From Brevinema andersonii (GTDB taxonomy: Bacteria > Spirochaetota > DYKD01), in contig DYKD01000027.1 of the NCBI GenBank assembly GCA_020722765.1, positions 1 through 37,935 on the forward strand: a DNA stretch of 37,935 nt, in the 5' to 3' direction. Position numbers and translations under genes: made by a program. Under the pieces are notes generated by a model. The model made no database searches, had not been told where the DNA came from, and saw only the letters and a list, made by a program, of their open reading frames with translations. Positions within the stretch are counted from its first letter, which is position 1. Every line of letters begins with the position of its first letter. Positions 22,111-30,420 of this stretch are shown piece after piece.

Positions 22111-24051
22111 ATGCCTTCAAAGAATTATTTTGACACAGGGACTTCGTTCGAGAAAAAAGTCTCTTTTTTCAGCATGATCCTCTACATCCTTGTAGGAATC
22201 CTTTTTTTCAGGATTTTTTATCTTCAGGTCATTAAGGGTTCCTACTATCTCCAAAGGTCAAAAGACAACAAAGAACAGCATATCTATATTCCAGCAGACA
22301 GGGGCGAGATTTTTGACAGGCATTTCAATCCGTTTGCCAAAACAAACAGTATCCTCGCAAAAAACCAGAATTCCATGGACATCTTTTTCATCCCAGGAAA
22401 CCTCAAGATGTCAGAAATCCTTTATTCGGCTTCCAACTATTCCAAAATCATGGGGATTCCCACATCAAACATCATTACAAAGCTTTCCAATGTCATAAAA
22501 CAGCGTTATTATACAAGGTATCAGCCAGTACTGCTTTCAAAAAACATAGCTCAAGCCCAACTTCTTCGTATAGCTGAAAACAATACCATCCTTCCTGGAA
22601 TATTCTGGCAAAACAATCCCTACCGCGTTTATCCGAACGGATCTATGGCTTCGCACATGATAGGATATGTCGGTGTAATCAACAAAAAGGAACTGGAAAC
22701 ACTTGGTTTTGTTTCAGACTACCACCCTGGAAGCATTGTGGGGAAATCCGGTCTGGAAAAATACTATGACAAGGAATTGAGGGGAAAAGATGGCGAGATG
22801 ATCCGTATTGTGGATGCCCACAACCGGATAAAGAACACAATCATGGCAAGCGATCCTGTTCCAGGAAACCGTTTCGTTCTAAACATAGACAAGAGAATCC
22901 AACAGATCTGTGACACTGTCATAAAAAATGATGTAGGAGCGATCATCATTTCAGACCCCGAAACTGGCGAAATACTGGGAATGTCTTCTTTTCCAACTTT
23001 TGATCCAAATATGTTTATCGGTGAAATCGATTCAAAGGAATACCAGAAGCTTTCAGAAAACAACCAGTTTCCATTCTTGAATCGGCCCGTTGCCGCCAAG
23101 TATCCTCCTAGTTCCACTTTCAAGCTCATCACTCTTACAGCAGCACTCAACGAAGAGATTGCAAACAGCAGTACAAAATTTCTCTGCAAAGGGATTTATA
23201 AATTTGAGGGAGATGACCGTGTTTTCCGCTGTTGGGGAATTCATGGATGGGTCGACACTGAAAAATCACTGGCTATCTCTTGCGATATCTATTATTATAA
23301 TGTTGGCTATATGTTAGGCTCTGAAAAGATTGCACGGTATAGCCGTGATTTCGGCCTTGGTGAATTGACAGGAATTGATCTTCCAGGGGAATCTTCAGGA
23401 TTCATCCCTTCGCATGCATGGAAGAGAAAAGTCTTTCGGGAAGCATGGTATGATGGCGACACAATCAACATGTCAATCGGTCAGGGATTCCTTCTTGCAA
23501 CACCGTTACAGATGCTCAATGTCGTCAGTGCCATTGCAACAGGGGGAGTCATCTATAAACCGATGATTGTTAATCGTATCCTCAACTCTGCAAACAACCA
23601 GCCTATAAAGATATTCACACCAAAAATCCTCAAGAACATTTCCATCTCACAGAAAAACCTTCAAATCATCAGAAATGGGATGGCAAAAACAATGACTTAT
23701 GGGACAGGATCCCTAGTTGGTCGAAAACTAAAAATCAAGATATATGGAAAAACAGGAACAGCACAAGTCACAAAAGGCGATCCTCATGCCTGGTTTGTCG
23801 GTTACACACGAGATGAAAAGGCTGAAAAGACGTATGCTGTCTGTGTCTTTGCAGAACATGGCAAAGGTGGGGGTGAACGTGCAGCTCCCATCGCTTGCGC
23901 AGCCCTTCAGGCGACTGTCCTTAACCAGGATGCCAAAGAACTGAAACAGCAGTTCACAAGCTGGATATTCGACTATTACGATGAGATACGGCAACAGAGA
24001 AAACAGGAGGAACCGAGTGGTCCGAAGCCCTTTCAAGACATCCAATTTTGA
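22111..24051 (+). CDS. mrdA: Penicillin-binding protein 2 (elongation transpeptidase)
   Basis: 646 residues. N-terminal membrane helix (about 19-40), pedestal/dimerisation domain beginning PADRGEIFDR, then the transpeptidase domain. Active-site motifs are complete: SxxK as S335-T-F-K338, SxD at S390-C-D392, and KTG at 547-549. This is the monofunctional class B enzyme that cross-links peptidoglycan during side-wall growth with RodA. Start 3 bases after mreD, with only a weak ribosome site, so coupling is likely. The C-terminal 35 bases overlap rodA. Confidence 0.96.
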   Translation: MPSKNYFDTGTSFEKKVSFFSMILYILVGILFFRIFYLQVIKGSYYLQRSKDNKEQHIYIPADRGEIFDRHFNPFAKTNSILAKNQNSMDIFFIPGNLKMSEILYSASNYSKIMGIPTSNIITKLSNVIKQRYYTRYQPVLLSKNIAQAQLLRIAENNTILPGIFWQNNPYRVYPNGSMASHMIGYVGVINKKELETLGFVSDYHPGSIVGKSGLEKYYDKELRGKDGEMIRIVDAHNRIKNTIMASDPVPGNRFVLNIDKRIQQICDTVIKNDVGAIIISDPETGEILGMSSFPTFDPNMFIGEIDSKEYQKLSENNQFPFLNRPVAAKYPPSSTFKLITLTAALNEEIANSSTKFLCKGIYKFEGDDRVFRCWGIHGWVDTEKSLAISCDIYYYNVGYMLGSEKIARYSRDFGLGELTGIDLPGESSGFIPSHAWKRKVFREAWYDGDTINMSIGQGFLLATPLQMLNVVSAIATGGVIYKPMIVNRILNSANNQPIKIFTPKILKNISISQKNLQIIRNGMAKTMTYGTGSLVGRKLKIKIYGKTGTAQVTKGDPHAWFVGYTRDEKAEKTYAVCVFAEHGKGGGERAAPIACAALQATVLNQDAKELKQQFTSWIFDYYDEIRQQRKQEEPSGPKPFQDIQF

Positions 24052-25342
24052 TATGATCCTATTCATATCCTTTGTTATTCTTATCCTTTTAGGCTTGATC
24101 GGAATATACTCAACAGGAAACAACCTGCAACCTTCAAATGAAGCTAACGGGCTTTTCCTCAAACAGTTCATCTGGTTTGCTGTAGGCCTGATCGTATTTT
24201 TCATAGCATTAGGAACGAACTACAATATCTATTATAGATATTCTGAATACATCTATGCTGTCATGATTCTCCTGCTCCTTGTGACCTTGGTGCTAGGAAC
24301 AAACTTACGGAACACCAAAGGATGGATAGCCCTGTTCGGTGTCCATTTCCAATTTTCCGAATTCGCAAAAATATCAGTGATTTTTCTTCTTGCAAAATAT
24401 CTCAGCAGTAATGTCAGCAAACTAAGGACATTCCGTGATTATGCCATCCCTATTGCCATAGTCCTCTTCCCTATGCTTCTCATACTTGCACAACCGGATC
24501 TGGGGACTGCCCTAGTTCTCCTGCCCATTCTCATTGCCCTCCTGTACATTTCAGGCATGGAAGATATCTATATTTTGATACTGCTTATTGTGGGAATTGT
24601 TTCTACAGGGCTTCCTCTCTGGATGAGTTATTTCCAGCTCATGGAACCGGATTCCACTTTCTGGCTTTACAACCTGTTCCTTAACAAATCCGCCTTGCTC
24701 TTTGTCATCATGTTTCTGCTCTTCTTGATCATAGTATTCGCGCTCCTCTATATTTTTACAAACAATAGGTCGTTCAGAAAAATCAATTTCAGCCTTATTG
24801 TCATGACTCTCAGTTTTTCTGCCGCTGTTTTCCTTTTTCATTTCCTGAAACTCTACCATAAAAAAAGGCTTCTGGCATTCATCAATCCTGATATTGACAG
24901 GCTGGGTGCAGGATACAACATCATCCAATCCACAATTTCAATCGGTTCAGGACAGCTTGCAGGAAAAGGATTCCTGAAAGGAACCCAAAGTCTTTACGGG
25001 TTCCTTCCCGCCCAAAGTACAGACTTCATATTTTCCGCATTAGCAGAACAGTTCGGATTACTGGTGACGCTGGTCATATTCGGGCTTTTCATCACAATCA
25101 TTGCAAGAGGAATATCCATAATACGTGAATCCAAAGATCTCTTCGGATCTCTTGTTGCGACAGGAATCGTAACCTTCATTTCTTTTCATTTGATAGTAAA
25201 CATAGGAATGATTACCGGATTCATGCCTGTCATAGGGCTACCTCTTCCTTTCATGAGTTATGGTGGATCATCCCTTGTCACATTCATGTTTTCCATGGCA
25301 GTCCTCATCAATATCAGGATGAACAGGTTTATCAACCTGTAA
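24017..25342 (+). CDS. rodA: RodA, SEDS-family peptidoglycan glycosyltransferase
   Basis: 441 residues from GTG 24017, preferred over the ATG at 23981 because AGGAGG lies 6 bases upstream; ATG 24053 would clip the first helix. About ten membrane helices. SEDS signatures: LGTNLRNTKGWIALFGVHFQ then FSEFAKI, LAQPDLGTALVLLPIL, FLPAQSTDFIFSALAEQFG, and MPVIGLPLPFMSYGGSSLVT. RodA polymerises glycan strands in the elongation complex together with PBP2 encoded just upstream (35-base overlap). Last gene of the operon. Confidence 0.95.
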   Translation: MVRSPFKTSNFDMILFISFVILILLGLIGIYSTGNNLQPSNEANGLFLKQFIWFAVGLIVFFIALGTNYNIYYRYSEYIYAVMILLLLVTLVLGTNLRNTKGWIALFGVHFQFSEFAKISVIFLLAKYLSSNVSKLRTFRDYAIPIAIVLFPMLLILAQPDLGTALVLLPILIALLYISGMEDIYILILLIVGIVSTGLPLWMSYFQLMEPDSTFWLYNLFLNKSALLFVIMFLLFLIIVFALLYIFTNNRSFRKINFSLIVMTLSFSAAVFLFHFLKLYHKKRLLAFINPDIDRLGAGYNIIQSTISIGSGQLAGKGFLKGTQSLYGFLPAQSTDFIFSALAEQFGLLVTLVIFGLFITIIARGISIIRESKDLFGSLVATGIVTFISFHLIVNIGMITGFMPVIGLPLPFMSYGGSSLVTFMFSMAVLINIRMNRFINL

Positions 25343-25420
25343 GTTTTATCAAACAGTGCCAATATTTCGTTCTTGGTGAATCATTGACACGCGACTTAGC
25401 TCCAAACTGGAAATATAAAA

Positions 25421-25510
25421 AAATATTATTCTAAACCATTGAATAACCACATAATCAGACACATTTAAAGGATATGTTGTCAATTAAGTTTTGTAGAAAT
25501 CGGTAATTAT
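25421..25510 (-). repeat. Dispersed 90-bp repeat, copy 2
   Basis: Reverse complement of copy 1 (2391-2480): 75 of 80 bases agree over 25421-25500, and 7 of 10 more over 25501-25510. The boundary at 25421 is sharp. Here it lies between rodA and the nagB promoter, without any recognisable transposase nearby. Confidence 0.85.
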
Positions 25511-25713
25511 TGTTTTGTCAAAATAGAGATAAGTCTGTACATGTATTATATTATTCCGATGACATGGAGTCCCCTCTAAAAAGGAGAATTGGATTTTTAC
25601 TTCAAGGGAATCCTACACTTTTATTCCCACAGTCACGCTCATGTGTTCAGCCACTGGTGTAGATGCCGTTTTTTTGATTTGTTTCAAGGTGTCTGTTTTT
25701 TTTTATTAAACAC

Positions 25714-25742
25714 TTGACTTCCGATAAAAAAAGAGCTATTAT
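25714..25742 (+). promoter_or_regulatory. Sigma-70 type promoter of the nagB operon
   Basis: TTGACT (25714-25719), 17-base spacer, TATTAT (25737-25742). The LacI-type operator begins at the next base, covering the transcription start, a textbook repression layout. Confidence 0.8.
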
Positions 25743-25756
25743 TGTAAACGTTTACA
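25743..25756. promoter_or_regulatory. LacI-family operator O1
   Basis: TGTAAACGTTTACA, a perfect 14-bp palindrome with the central CG typical of LacI/GalR-family operators. Abuts the -10 of the nagB promoter. Same motif recurs at 30388 and, weaker, at 30157. Confidence 0.85.
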
Positions 25757-25783
25757 TCAAGGTTTCGTAGATAGGAGACGAAT

Positions 25784-26590
25784 ATGAGAATGTTGATACA
25801 TGAAAATTATGCGTCTTTAAGTCGGTGGACGGCTCATTATATCGCTAAAAAAATAAAGGATTTTGCTCCTTCAGCAGATAAGCCTTTTATCCTGGGCTTG
25901 CCCACAGGTTCATCACCGATCGGTACTTACAAAGCATTGGTCGACCTGTATAAGAAGGGAAAGGTCTCTTTTAAAAATGTAGTGACTTTTAATATGGATG
26001 AATATGTAGGTTTACCAGAAACGCATCCTGAAAGTTATCATTATTTCATGAGGAGCAACTTGTTTGATCATATTGATATTCCATCTGAAAATATAAACAT
26101 TCTAGATGGTAATGCCAAGGATCTTGAAAAGGAATGTGAAAATTACGAGTTGAAAATCAAGCGTTTGGGCGGGATTCATCTTTTTTTGGGGGGGATTGGA
26201 CCAGATGGACATATCGCTTTCAATGAACCAGGATCCTCACTTACCAGTAGAACCCGGGTGAAAACTTTGACTATGGATACACGTATTGCAAATTCCCGTT
26301 TTTTTGGAAATGATCCTGATAAGGTTCCTCGGACTGCGCTTACTGTAGGTGTTGGAACAATCATGGATTCCCAAGAAGTGCTCATCTTAAGCAGTGGATA
26401 TAACAAGGCTCGCGCGCTTAAAATGGCAGTTGAAGAAGGAGTCAATCATATGTGGACTGTATCGATGCTTCAACTTCATCGCCATACTATCATAGTTTGT
26501 GATGATGATGCGACTATTGAGATGAAAGTTGCCACGGTTCGTTATTTTCATGATATTGAACGTGACAACTTGAAGCCAGTTGATCTCTAG
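25784..26590 (+). CDS. nagB: Glucosamine-6-phosphate deaminase (NagB family)
   Basis: 268 residues, collinear with the E. coli enzyme: catalytic Asp72 (NMDEYVGL), Asp141 and His143 ([13 protein letters not shown]) and Glu148 fall at the same numbers. Converts glucosamine-6-P to fructose-6-P and ammonia, the entry of amino sugars into glycolysis. Close relatives (AgaI/AgaS roles) act on galactosamine-6-P, and sequence alone does not exclude that here. GGAG ribosome site. First gene of a LacI-type controlled operon with a GH36-like enzyme and a GNAT. Confidence 0.94.
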   Translation: MRMLIHENYASLSRWTAHYIAKKIKDFAPSADKPFILGLPTGSSPIGTYKALVDLYKKGKVSFKNVVTFNMDEYVGLPETHPESYHYFMRSNLFDHIDIPSENINILDGNAKDLEKECENYELKIKRLGGIHLFLGGIGPDGHIAFNEPGSSLTSRTRVKTLTMDTRIANSRFFGNDPDKVPRTALTVGVGTIMDSQEVLILSSGYNKARALKMAVEEGVNHMWTVSMLQLHRHTIIVCDDDATIEMKVATVRYFHDIERDNLKPVDL

Positions 26591-26641
26591 GAGATCAAAA
26601 AAACCAGATTTGGAAATTTATGCTCTATGGAGGATTCCTAT

Positions 26642-28813
26642 ATGAACACAATAACAGTAAAAAAAGAAGAGAATATTTTTCTTGAGTCGGAGAGCATGAG
26701 AATCAAGATTGATCCTGCCATGAACATGGAAGTTTCACTTCTTGCAGGCAATGAGATACGGACAATTGCTGGAAGTGATCCCGGTTTACCCACCCACTAT
26801 ATCATAGTGGAAGGGAAGGCGGTCAGGAATTTTGAACTCAATCTGAATATGATATATGAAAGTGAATTGTCTGCGGAACTAGGTCAGGGGAAGCGTGTTG
26901 TTATCAGCGGAGATGACAGTAAGTCTTTGGGAGTTACAGTGCGAAAGACAATTCAGATAGAATTTTATGAGGCATTTCCAAATACGGCTTATGTTACAGT
27001 CTCTTATGTGCTTATTGGTTCAGATAAGGTTTTCGCTATAGAAAAGGTGGTGGACAATCATTTTTTGGTTAGTCGTTCACAGGCCGGTTCAGAAGAAATC
27101 TGGTCATATCAGGGGAGTGGGGAAACACGCGAACATTGTGTTATGCCCGTCACTTCTGAATTTTATAAGGAAAATTATTCAGGTGTTCTTGAATCTGGTG
27201 ATGGTGGTGGTTCACGGAAGGACTATCGTACTGGCAGCAAGCCAGGTTTTGGTGGTGGCGTTCCCATAAACTATGTTTGGGGAGCGAAAGCTGGATTTGT
27301 CTGGGGGCACATAGAAGATAAATATAAGTTCTGCTATCTTCCGGTTGTTTCCAAGAAAGGTGAAAACCATATTGATGTTGCCCTGTTTCACAAGCCTAGC
27401 GAAATGCTTAAAAAGCATTTCTCATACAGGTCATATCGTACTGTGATGGGTACTTATCAGGGTGATTATTTTCATCCTCTCAGGGATTATTCCGAGGTTC
27501 TTTCCAAGATGTATGGATGGAATTTCTCTCAGGGCAACGATGGCGCTCATTCAGGACATTGGTGTTCATGGGGTTATTATGCTGATTTCAAACCAGAAGA
27601 TGTTTATAGCTGTTTGCCATCATTAAAAGAGATAGGAATCAAGTGGGTTGTTCTGGATGATCGTTGGTTTGATAATAATGGAGATTGGATGCCACGTAAG
27701 GATTATTACCCGACTGAACAGCATTGGAAAGATTTTATCCAGAAAATTCATGATGAGGGATTCAAAGTCCTGATTTGGACAATTCCAGGCGAGGTGGATG
27801 GCAAAGCAGATGTTGAACAGTGGATGAAGGAACATCCTGGCGCAGCCATCGAAATCAGCAAGCATCCTTATCATGAGGTCTCCCAGATTGCCTTGAAGCA
27901 TCCTGAGTGGTGCATTGTTGATAAAAATGGGGAGAAAGAACTTACTAAACGCGGCAATTATTTTACATGTCCTACTGTAAAGGAAGTTCAGGATTATTTT
28001 GTTAAATTGACTGAGAAGATGCTGATCGATTGGAAAGTTGATGGTTTTAAGCAGGATGCCACCTATGTGATGCCAGCCTGTTATGAGCCATCTCACATGC
28101 ATAAACATCCTGACGAAGGTGGTGCTTATGAAGAGATTATGAAAGTTATTTATGAGACGACCATGCGTATAAATCCCGAAGCTGTAATAGAAAATTGTCC
28201 CTGTGGAACGCCGCCAACATTTACTTGGCTTAGGTATCAGAACCAGGGGGCTACGGCAGATCCCATGAATCCTTGGGTGCTGCGAACCTACCATAGACAG
28301 ATGAAGGCTTTGCGCGGGCCGACTTCAGCTGTTTTTTCTGATCATATTGAGCAGATTTGTCCTCATGGCGAAAAGTTCGCTCATCAGATAGGGATAGGCG
28401 GTATCCCAGGAGTTCGCTATACTTCCACTGGTAGGGACGAGGTGTCGCGTGCTTTTAATGATGGGCCTTTGGCGAAAAACAATGATTATCTTACAACCGA
28501 AAAAATAGCTTTGCTTAAAAAATGGTTTGGCATGTATGATCGGATGAGGCTTTCTAAAGGTGAATATCTGGGCTTGTATGATATCCAGTTTGATAAACCG
28601 GAATGTCATGTCATACGTAAAGACGGAAAGATGTACTATGCATTTTATTCTGATGACAAGGATTTCTCAGGGAAAGTTGTTTTCCGAGGACTTCAAAATA
28701 AGACTTATAAGGTATTCGATTATGTGAATGAGAAGGAGCTCGGGACAGTGAATGGGCCTGAAGGTGTATTGGATGTGAAATTTGCGGATCATCTGCTTGT
28801 CGTATTATCCTGA
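26642..28813 (+). CDS. GH36-like (clan GH-D) alpha-glycosidase
   Basis: 723 residues from ATG 26642; an ATG at 26627 is inside the ribosome-site region (GGAGG) and is rejected. An N-terminal beta-sandwich (about 1-290) precedes a TIM barrel beginning HWCSWGYYADFKPEDVYSCL and VVLDDRWFDNNGDW, as in GH36/raffinose-synthase-type enzymes. The likely nucleophile is Asp472 in DGFKQDATYV; ENCPCGTPP and QGATADP (Asp540, acid/base candidate) follow. The end is a small beta domain. No signal peptide, so cytoplasmic. Family activities are alpha-galactosidase and alpha-N-acetylgalactosaminidase. With NagB upstream, an amino-sugar substrate is plausible. Motifs deviate enough from classical GH36 to leave specificity open. 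Confidence 0.82.
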   Translation: MNTITVKKEENIFLESESMRIKIDPAMNMEVSLLAGNEIRTIAGSDPGLPTHYIIVEGKAVRNFELNLNMIYESELSAELGQGKRVVISGDDSKSLGVTVRKTIQIEFYEAFPNTAYVTVSYVLIGSDKVFAIEKVVDNHFLVSRSQAGSEEIWSYQGSGETREHCVMPVTSEFYKENYSGVLESGDGGGSRKDYRTGSKPGFGGGVPINYVWGAKAGFVWGHIEDKYKFCYLPVVSKKGENHIDVALFHKPSEMLKKHFSYRSYRTVMGTYQGDYFHPLRDYSEVLSKMYGWNFSQGNDGAHSGHWCSWGYYADFKPEDVYSCLPSLKEIGIKWVVLDDRWFDNNGDWMPRKDYYPTEQHWKDFIQKIHDEGFKVLIWTIPGEVDGKADVEQWMKEHPGAAIEISKHPYHEVSQIALKHPEWCIVDKNGEKELTKRGNYFTCPTVKEVQDYFVKLTEKMLIDWKVDGFKQDATYVMPACYEPSHMHKHPDEGGAYEEIMKVIYETTMRINPEAVIENCPCGTPPTFTWLRYQNQGATADPMNPWVLRTYHRQMKALRGPTSAVFSDHIEQICPHGEKFAHQIGIGGIPGVRYTSTGRDEVSRAFNDGPLAKNNDYLTTEKIALLKKWFGMYDRMRLSKGEYLGLYDIQFDKPECHVIRKDGKMYYAFYSDDKDFSGKVVFRGLQNKTYKVFDYVNEKELGTVNGPEGVLDVKFADHLLVVLS

Positions 28814-28943
28814 AAAGGTATGACAATGGATTTACGAGAAAATTGTTTTTCAAGCTGATTTTGTATAAATTCAGCAGATGGAGTGATCGTGGCCTGATGA
28901 AATGTCTGAAGTTGGATTTTCATTGGCCATGGTAGAGGAGAGT

Positions 28944-29903
28944 ATGATGGAATTTAAAGTTGAAAGTTTGCAAGCTTCGGATTTCGACCAACTATATGAG
29001 ATGTTATGGAGGTCTTTTCCTAACCATTTTGAACATAGCCCTTCGGATTATTTTAAACCTTCAATAGAAAAAGACCCGTTTCATTCGGATTCCCATGTTC
29101 GTATTCTAAAAGATGGCCAAAAGATAATCGGTACTATTAAAATTTTTACAAGAAAACTATGGATTGAAGGAAAACTATATACCATAGGGGGGATAGCCAA
29201 TGTTGGAACGCTTCCGGAATACCGGGGCAAAGGGTTGGCTAGTTTGCTTTTGGATGATTGTATCCATTTTATGGAAGAAAAAGGATATGATCTTTCTCTG
29301 CTTTTTGCCGGACCGATCCCATTGTATGAGAAAAAAGGCTGGCAGAGTTTGGATCTACCCCAGTATGAAATTTCCGACTTGACTTTTACCACGAAAAAGA
29401 AATCAGAGAACAGGATGTTTTTTAGACCAGTCTCCTGGAAGCTTGATGATTCCGCAATTTTTTCATTGCATGATGGTTTTGTGAAAGATTTTGATTTCAC
29501 CATTGAAAGAAATCCAATTTATTGGACAGAATACCTATGGCAATATAAATATATAAGTTCAGAAATATTTGGAGTTGAGATGGATGGACACTTGGAAGCC
29601 TATGCGGTTGTTTCAATGGATAAAAAGACTGGCCAATTGAATATCCATGAGTATGCTGTTAAAAACACTGATTTTCTGGAATTCATGTTATGGTCTTTAC
29701 AACAGAAATTCAGCTTTAAGTCGATAACGTCGTCAAGAAATGGAAAAGAAACGCTCCTGATGAAGTTTCTACTGAAAAATGGTAAAATCATGAACAAGAC
29801 CGAGAATAAGGGGATGATGGTAAGAAATATCAAATCAGATTTGGATTTTTCACGGATTGGTCTTAATCAAAGAACTCTTTTCTTTTCAGGGGACCATTTC
29901 TGA
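28944..29903 (+). CDS. GNAT-family N-acetyltransferase (Eis-like size)
   Basis: 319 residues from ATG 28944 (GAGGAG just upstream; ATG 28947 also possible). The acetyl-CoA binding motif A is clear, ANVGTLPEYRGKGLASLLLD, followed by GYDLSLLFAGPIPLYEKKGW. The remaining 170 residues form a second region as in Eis-type enzymes, but without an SCP2 domain I can recognise. Cytoplasmic. It follows the glycosidase after 130 bases and may share the nagB promoter. An amino-sugar acetylation role is tempting but unproven. Transport or detoxification functions are equally possible. Confidence 0.8.
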   Translation: MMEFKVESLQASDFDQLYEMLWRSFPNHFEHSPSDYFKPSIEKDPFHSDSHVRILKDGQKIIGTIKIFTRKLWIEGKLYTIGGIANVGTLPEYRGKGLASLLLDDCIHFMEEKGYDLSLLFAGPIPLYEKKGWQSLDLPQYEISDLTFTTKKKSENRMFFRPVSWKLDDSAIFSLHDGFVKDFDFTIERNPIYWTEYLWQYKYISSEIFGVEMDGHLEAYAVVSMDKKTGQLNIHEYAVKNTDFLEFMLWSLQQKFSFKSITSSRNGKETLLMKFLLKNGKIMNKTENKGMMVRNIKSDLDFSRIGLNQRTLFFSGDHF

Positions 29904-29971
29904 AAATACATGAATGTCCCAAACTTAGTTGCAATGTGATAAACGATATATTTTTTCATGTTCTTATCTGC

Positions 29972-30025
29972 TTTTCTGATTTCACCTCCAGCGGGTCATG
30001 ACCCGCTGGAGAAGGTTGCAGAAAA
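29972..30025. repeat. 26-bp perfect palindrome nested in a second inverted repeat
   Basis: 29986-30011 is a perfect palindrome with 13-bp arms (CTCCAGCGGGTCA and its complement). It is flanked symmetrically by TTTTCTG (29972-29978) and CAGAAAA (30019-30025), each 7 bases from the core. GC-rich in an AT-rich region. Could end the upstream operon's mRNA, or be a protein-binding or REP-like element. Confidence 0.75.
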
Positions 30026-30090
30026 AATTCTTAACATTGGGATAGGTCAGATGTTGCTACTCTGATTTACTCCTACGAGCGAAGTATTCT

Positions 30091-30117
30091 ACCCCTCCCA
30101 GAAGGACTGGGCTGGGT
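30091..30117. repeat. Hairpin with symmetrical internal loop
   Basis: ACCC-ct-CCCAG and CTGGG-ct-GGGT around the 5-base loop AAGGA. Nine GC-rich pairs. It lies 65 bases after the nested palindrome and before the weak LacI operator. Confidence 0.55.
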
Positions 30118-30156
30118 CAGATTCGGTTGTTGATGAAAAGCTATAGAATATATTTA

Positions 30157-30170
30157 CTTAAACGTTTACA
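30157..30170. promoter_or_regulatory. Weak LacI-family operator O3
   Basis: CTTAAACGTTTACA matches the operator TGTAAACGTTTACA at 12 of 14 positions. It lies 231 bp upstream of operator O2, close to 22 helical turns, which would suit repression by looping. Confidence 0.55.
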
Positions 30171-30349
30171 TGACAAGTCAATGGTTTTGATTGAAGACCA
30201 TTGAGAAATTGAATTTTATGTATTAGTGATAAAGTATTTTTAAGGAACAGTTTAAATATTTTTAATATCAAATAATGATGGAAAATATGCAATCATGAAA
30301 AATAAACAGTTATTTGCGCATATTAAAGATAAAAAAAAAGTAAAAACGC

Positions 30350-30378
30350 TTGACTTTTACATTAAAAATTAGTATATT
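30350..30378 (+). promoter_or_regulatory. Sigma-70 type promoter of operon B
   Basis: TTGACT (30350-30355), 17-base spacer, TATATT (30373-30378). Operator O2 follows 9 bases later, over the transcription start. Confidence 0.8.
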
Positions 30379-30387
30379 ATAAAGGGT

Positions 30388-30401
30388 TGTAAACGTTTAC
30401 T
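30388..30401. promoter_or_regulatory. LacI-family operator O2
   Basis: TGTAAACGTTTACT, 13 of 14 matches to the perfect palindrome at 25743. Located just downstream of the -10 of operon B, 19 bases before the ATG. Confidence 0.82.
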
Positions 30402-30420
30402 GGTCTTTGTGGAGGTTTTT

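Larger units (their letters stand above)
25343..25783. other. Intergenic region after rodA
   Basis: Holds copy 2 of the dispersed repeat (25421-25510) and the LacI-controlled promoter of nagB. On the minus strand 25695-25618 reads TLKQIKKTASTPVAEHMSVT then VGIKV-stop, perhaps the tail of a lost gene, not recognised. No clear intrinsic terminator for the cell-shape operon was found. Confidence 0.5.
29904..30420. other. Structured intergenic region before the sugar-binding lipoprotein gene
   Basis: No coding sequence seen. Contains a nested palindrome (29972-30025), a second hairpin (30091-30117), a weak LacI operator (30157-30170), an AT-rich segment, and then the promoter and main operator of the next operon. 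No T-run follows either hairpin. Confidence 0.6.

Noticed and set aside
20735-25342. Possibility that the organism reads TGA as a sense codon
   Set aside because: mreC, mrdA and other intact core genes end in TGA at the expected family length, mreB ends in tandem TGA-TAA, and Trp in intact genes is encoded by TGG. Internal TGAs occur only in genes broken in other ways too or in one flavin-binding gene.
27623-28294. A 223-codon minus-strand open frame
   Set aside because: Lies entirely within the GH36-like gene on the other strand and shows no recognisable domain or ribosome site.
29986-30011. Calling the 26-bp palindrome an intrinsic terminator outright
   Set aside because: No T-run follows on either strand, so it is reported as a palindrome with several possible roles.
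25343-30420. tRNA or other structured RNA genes in the intergenic regions
   Set aside because: No acceptor/anticodon/T-arm arrangement or CCA end could be recognised by eye in any gap.
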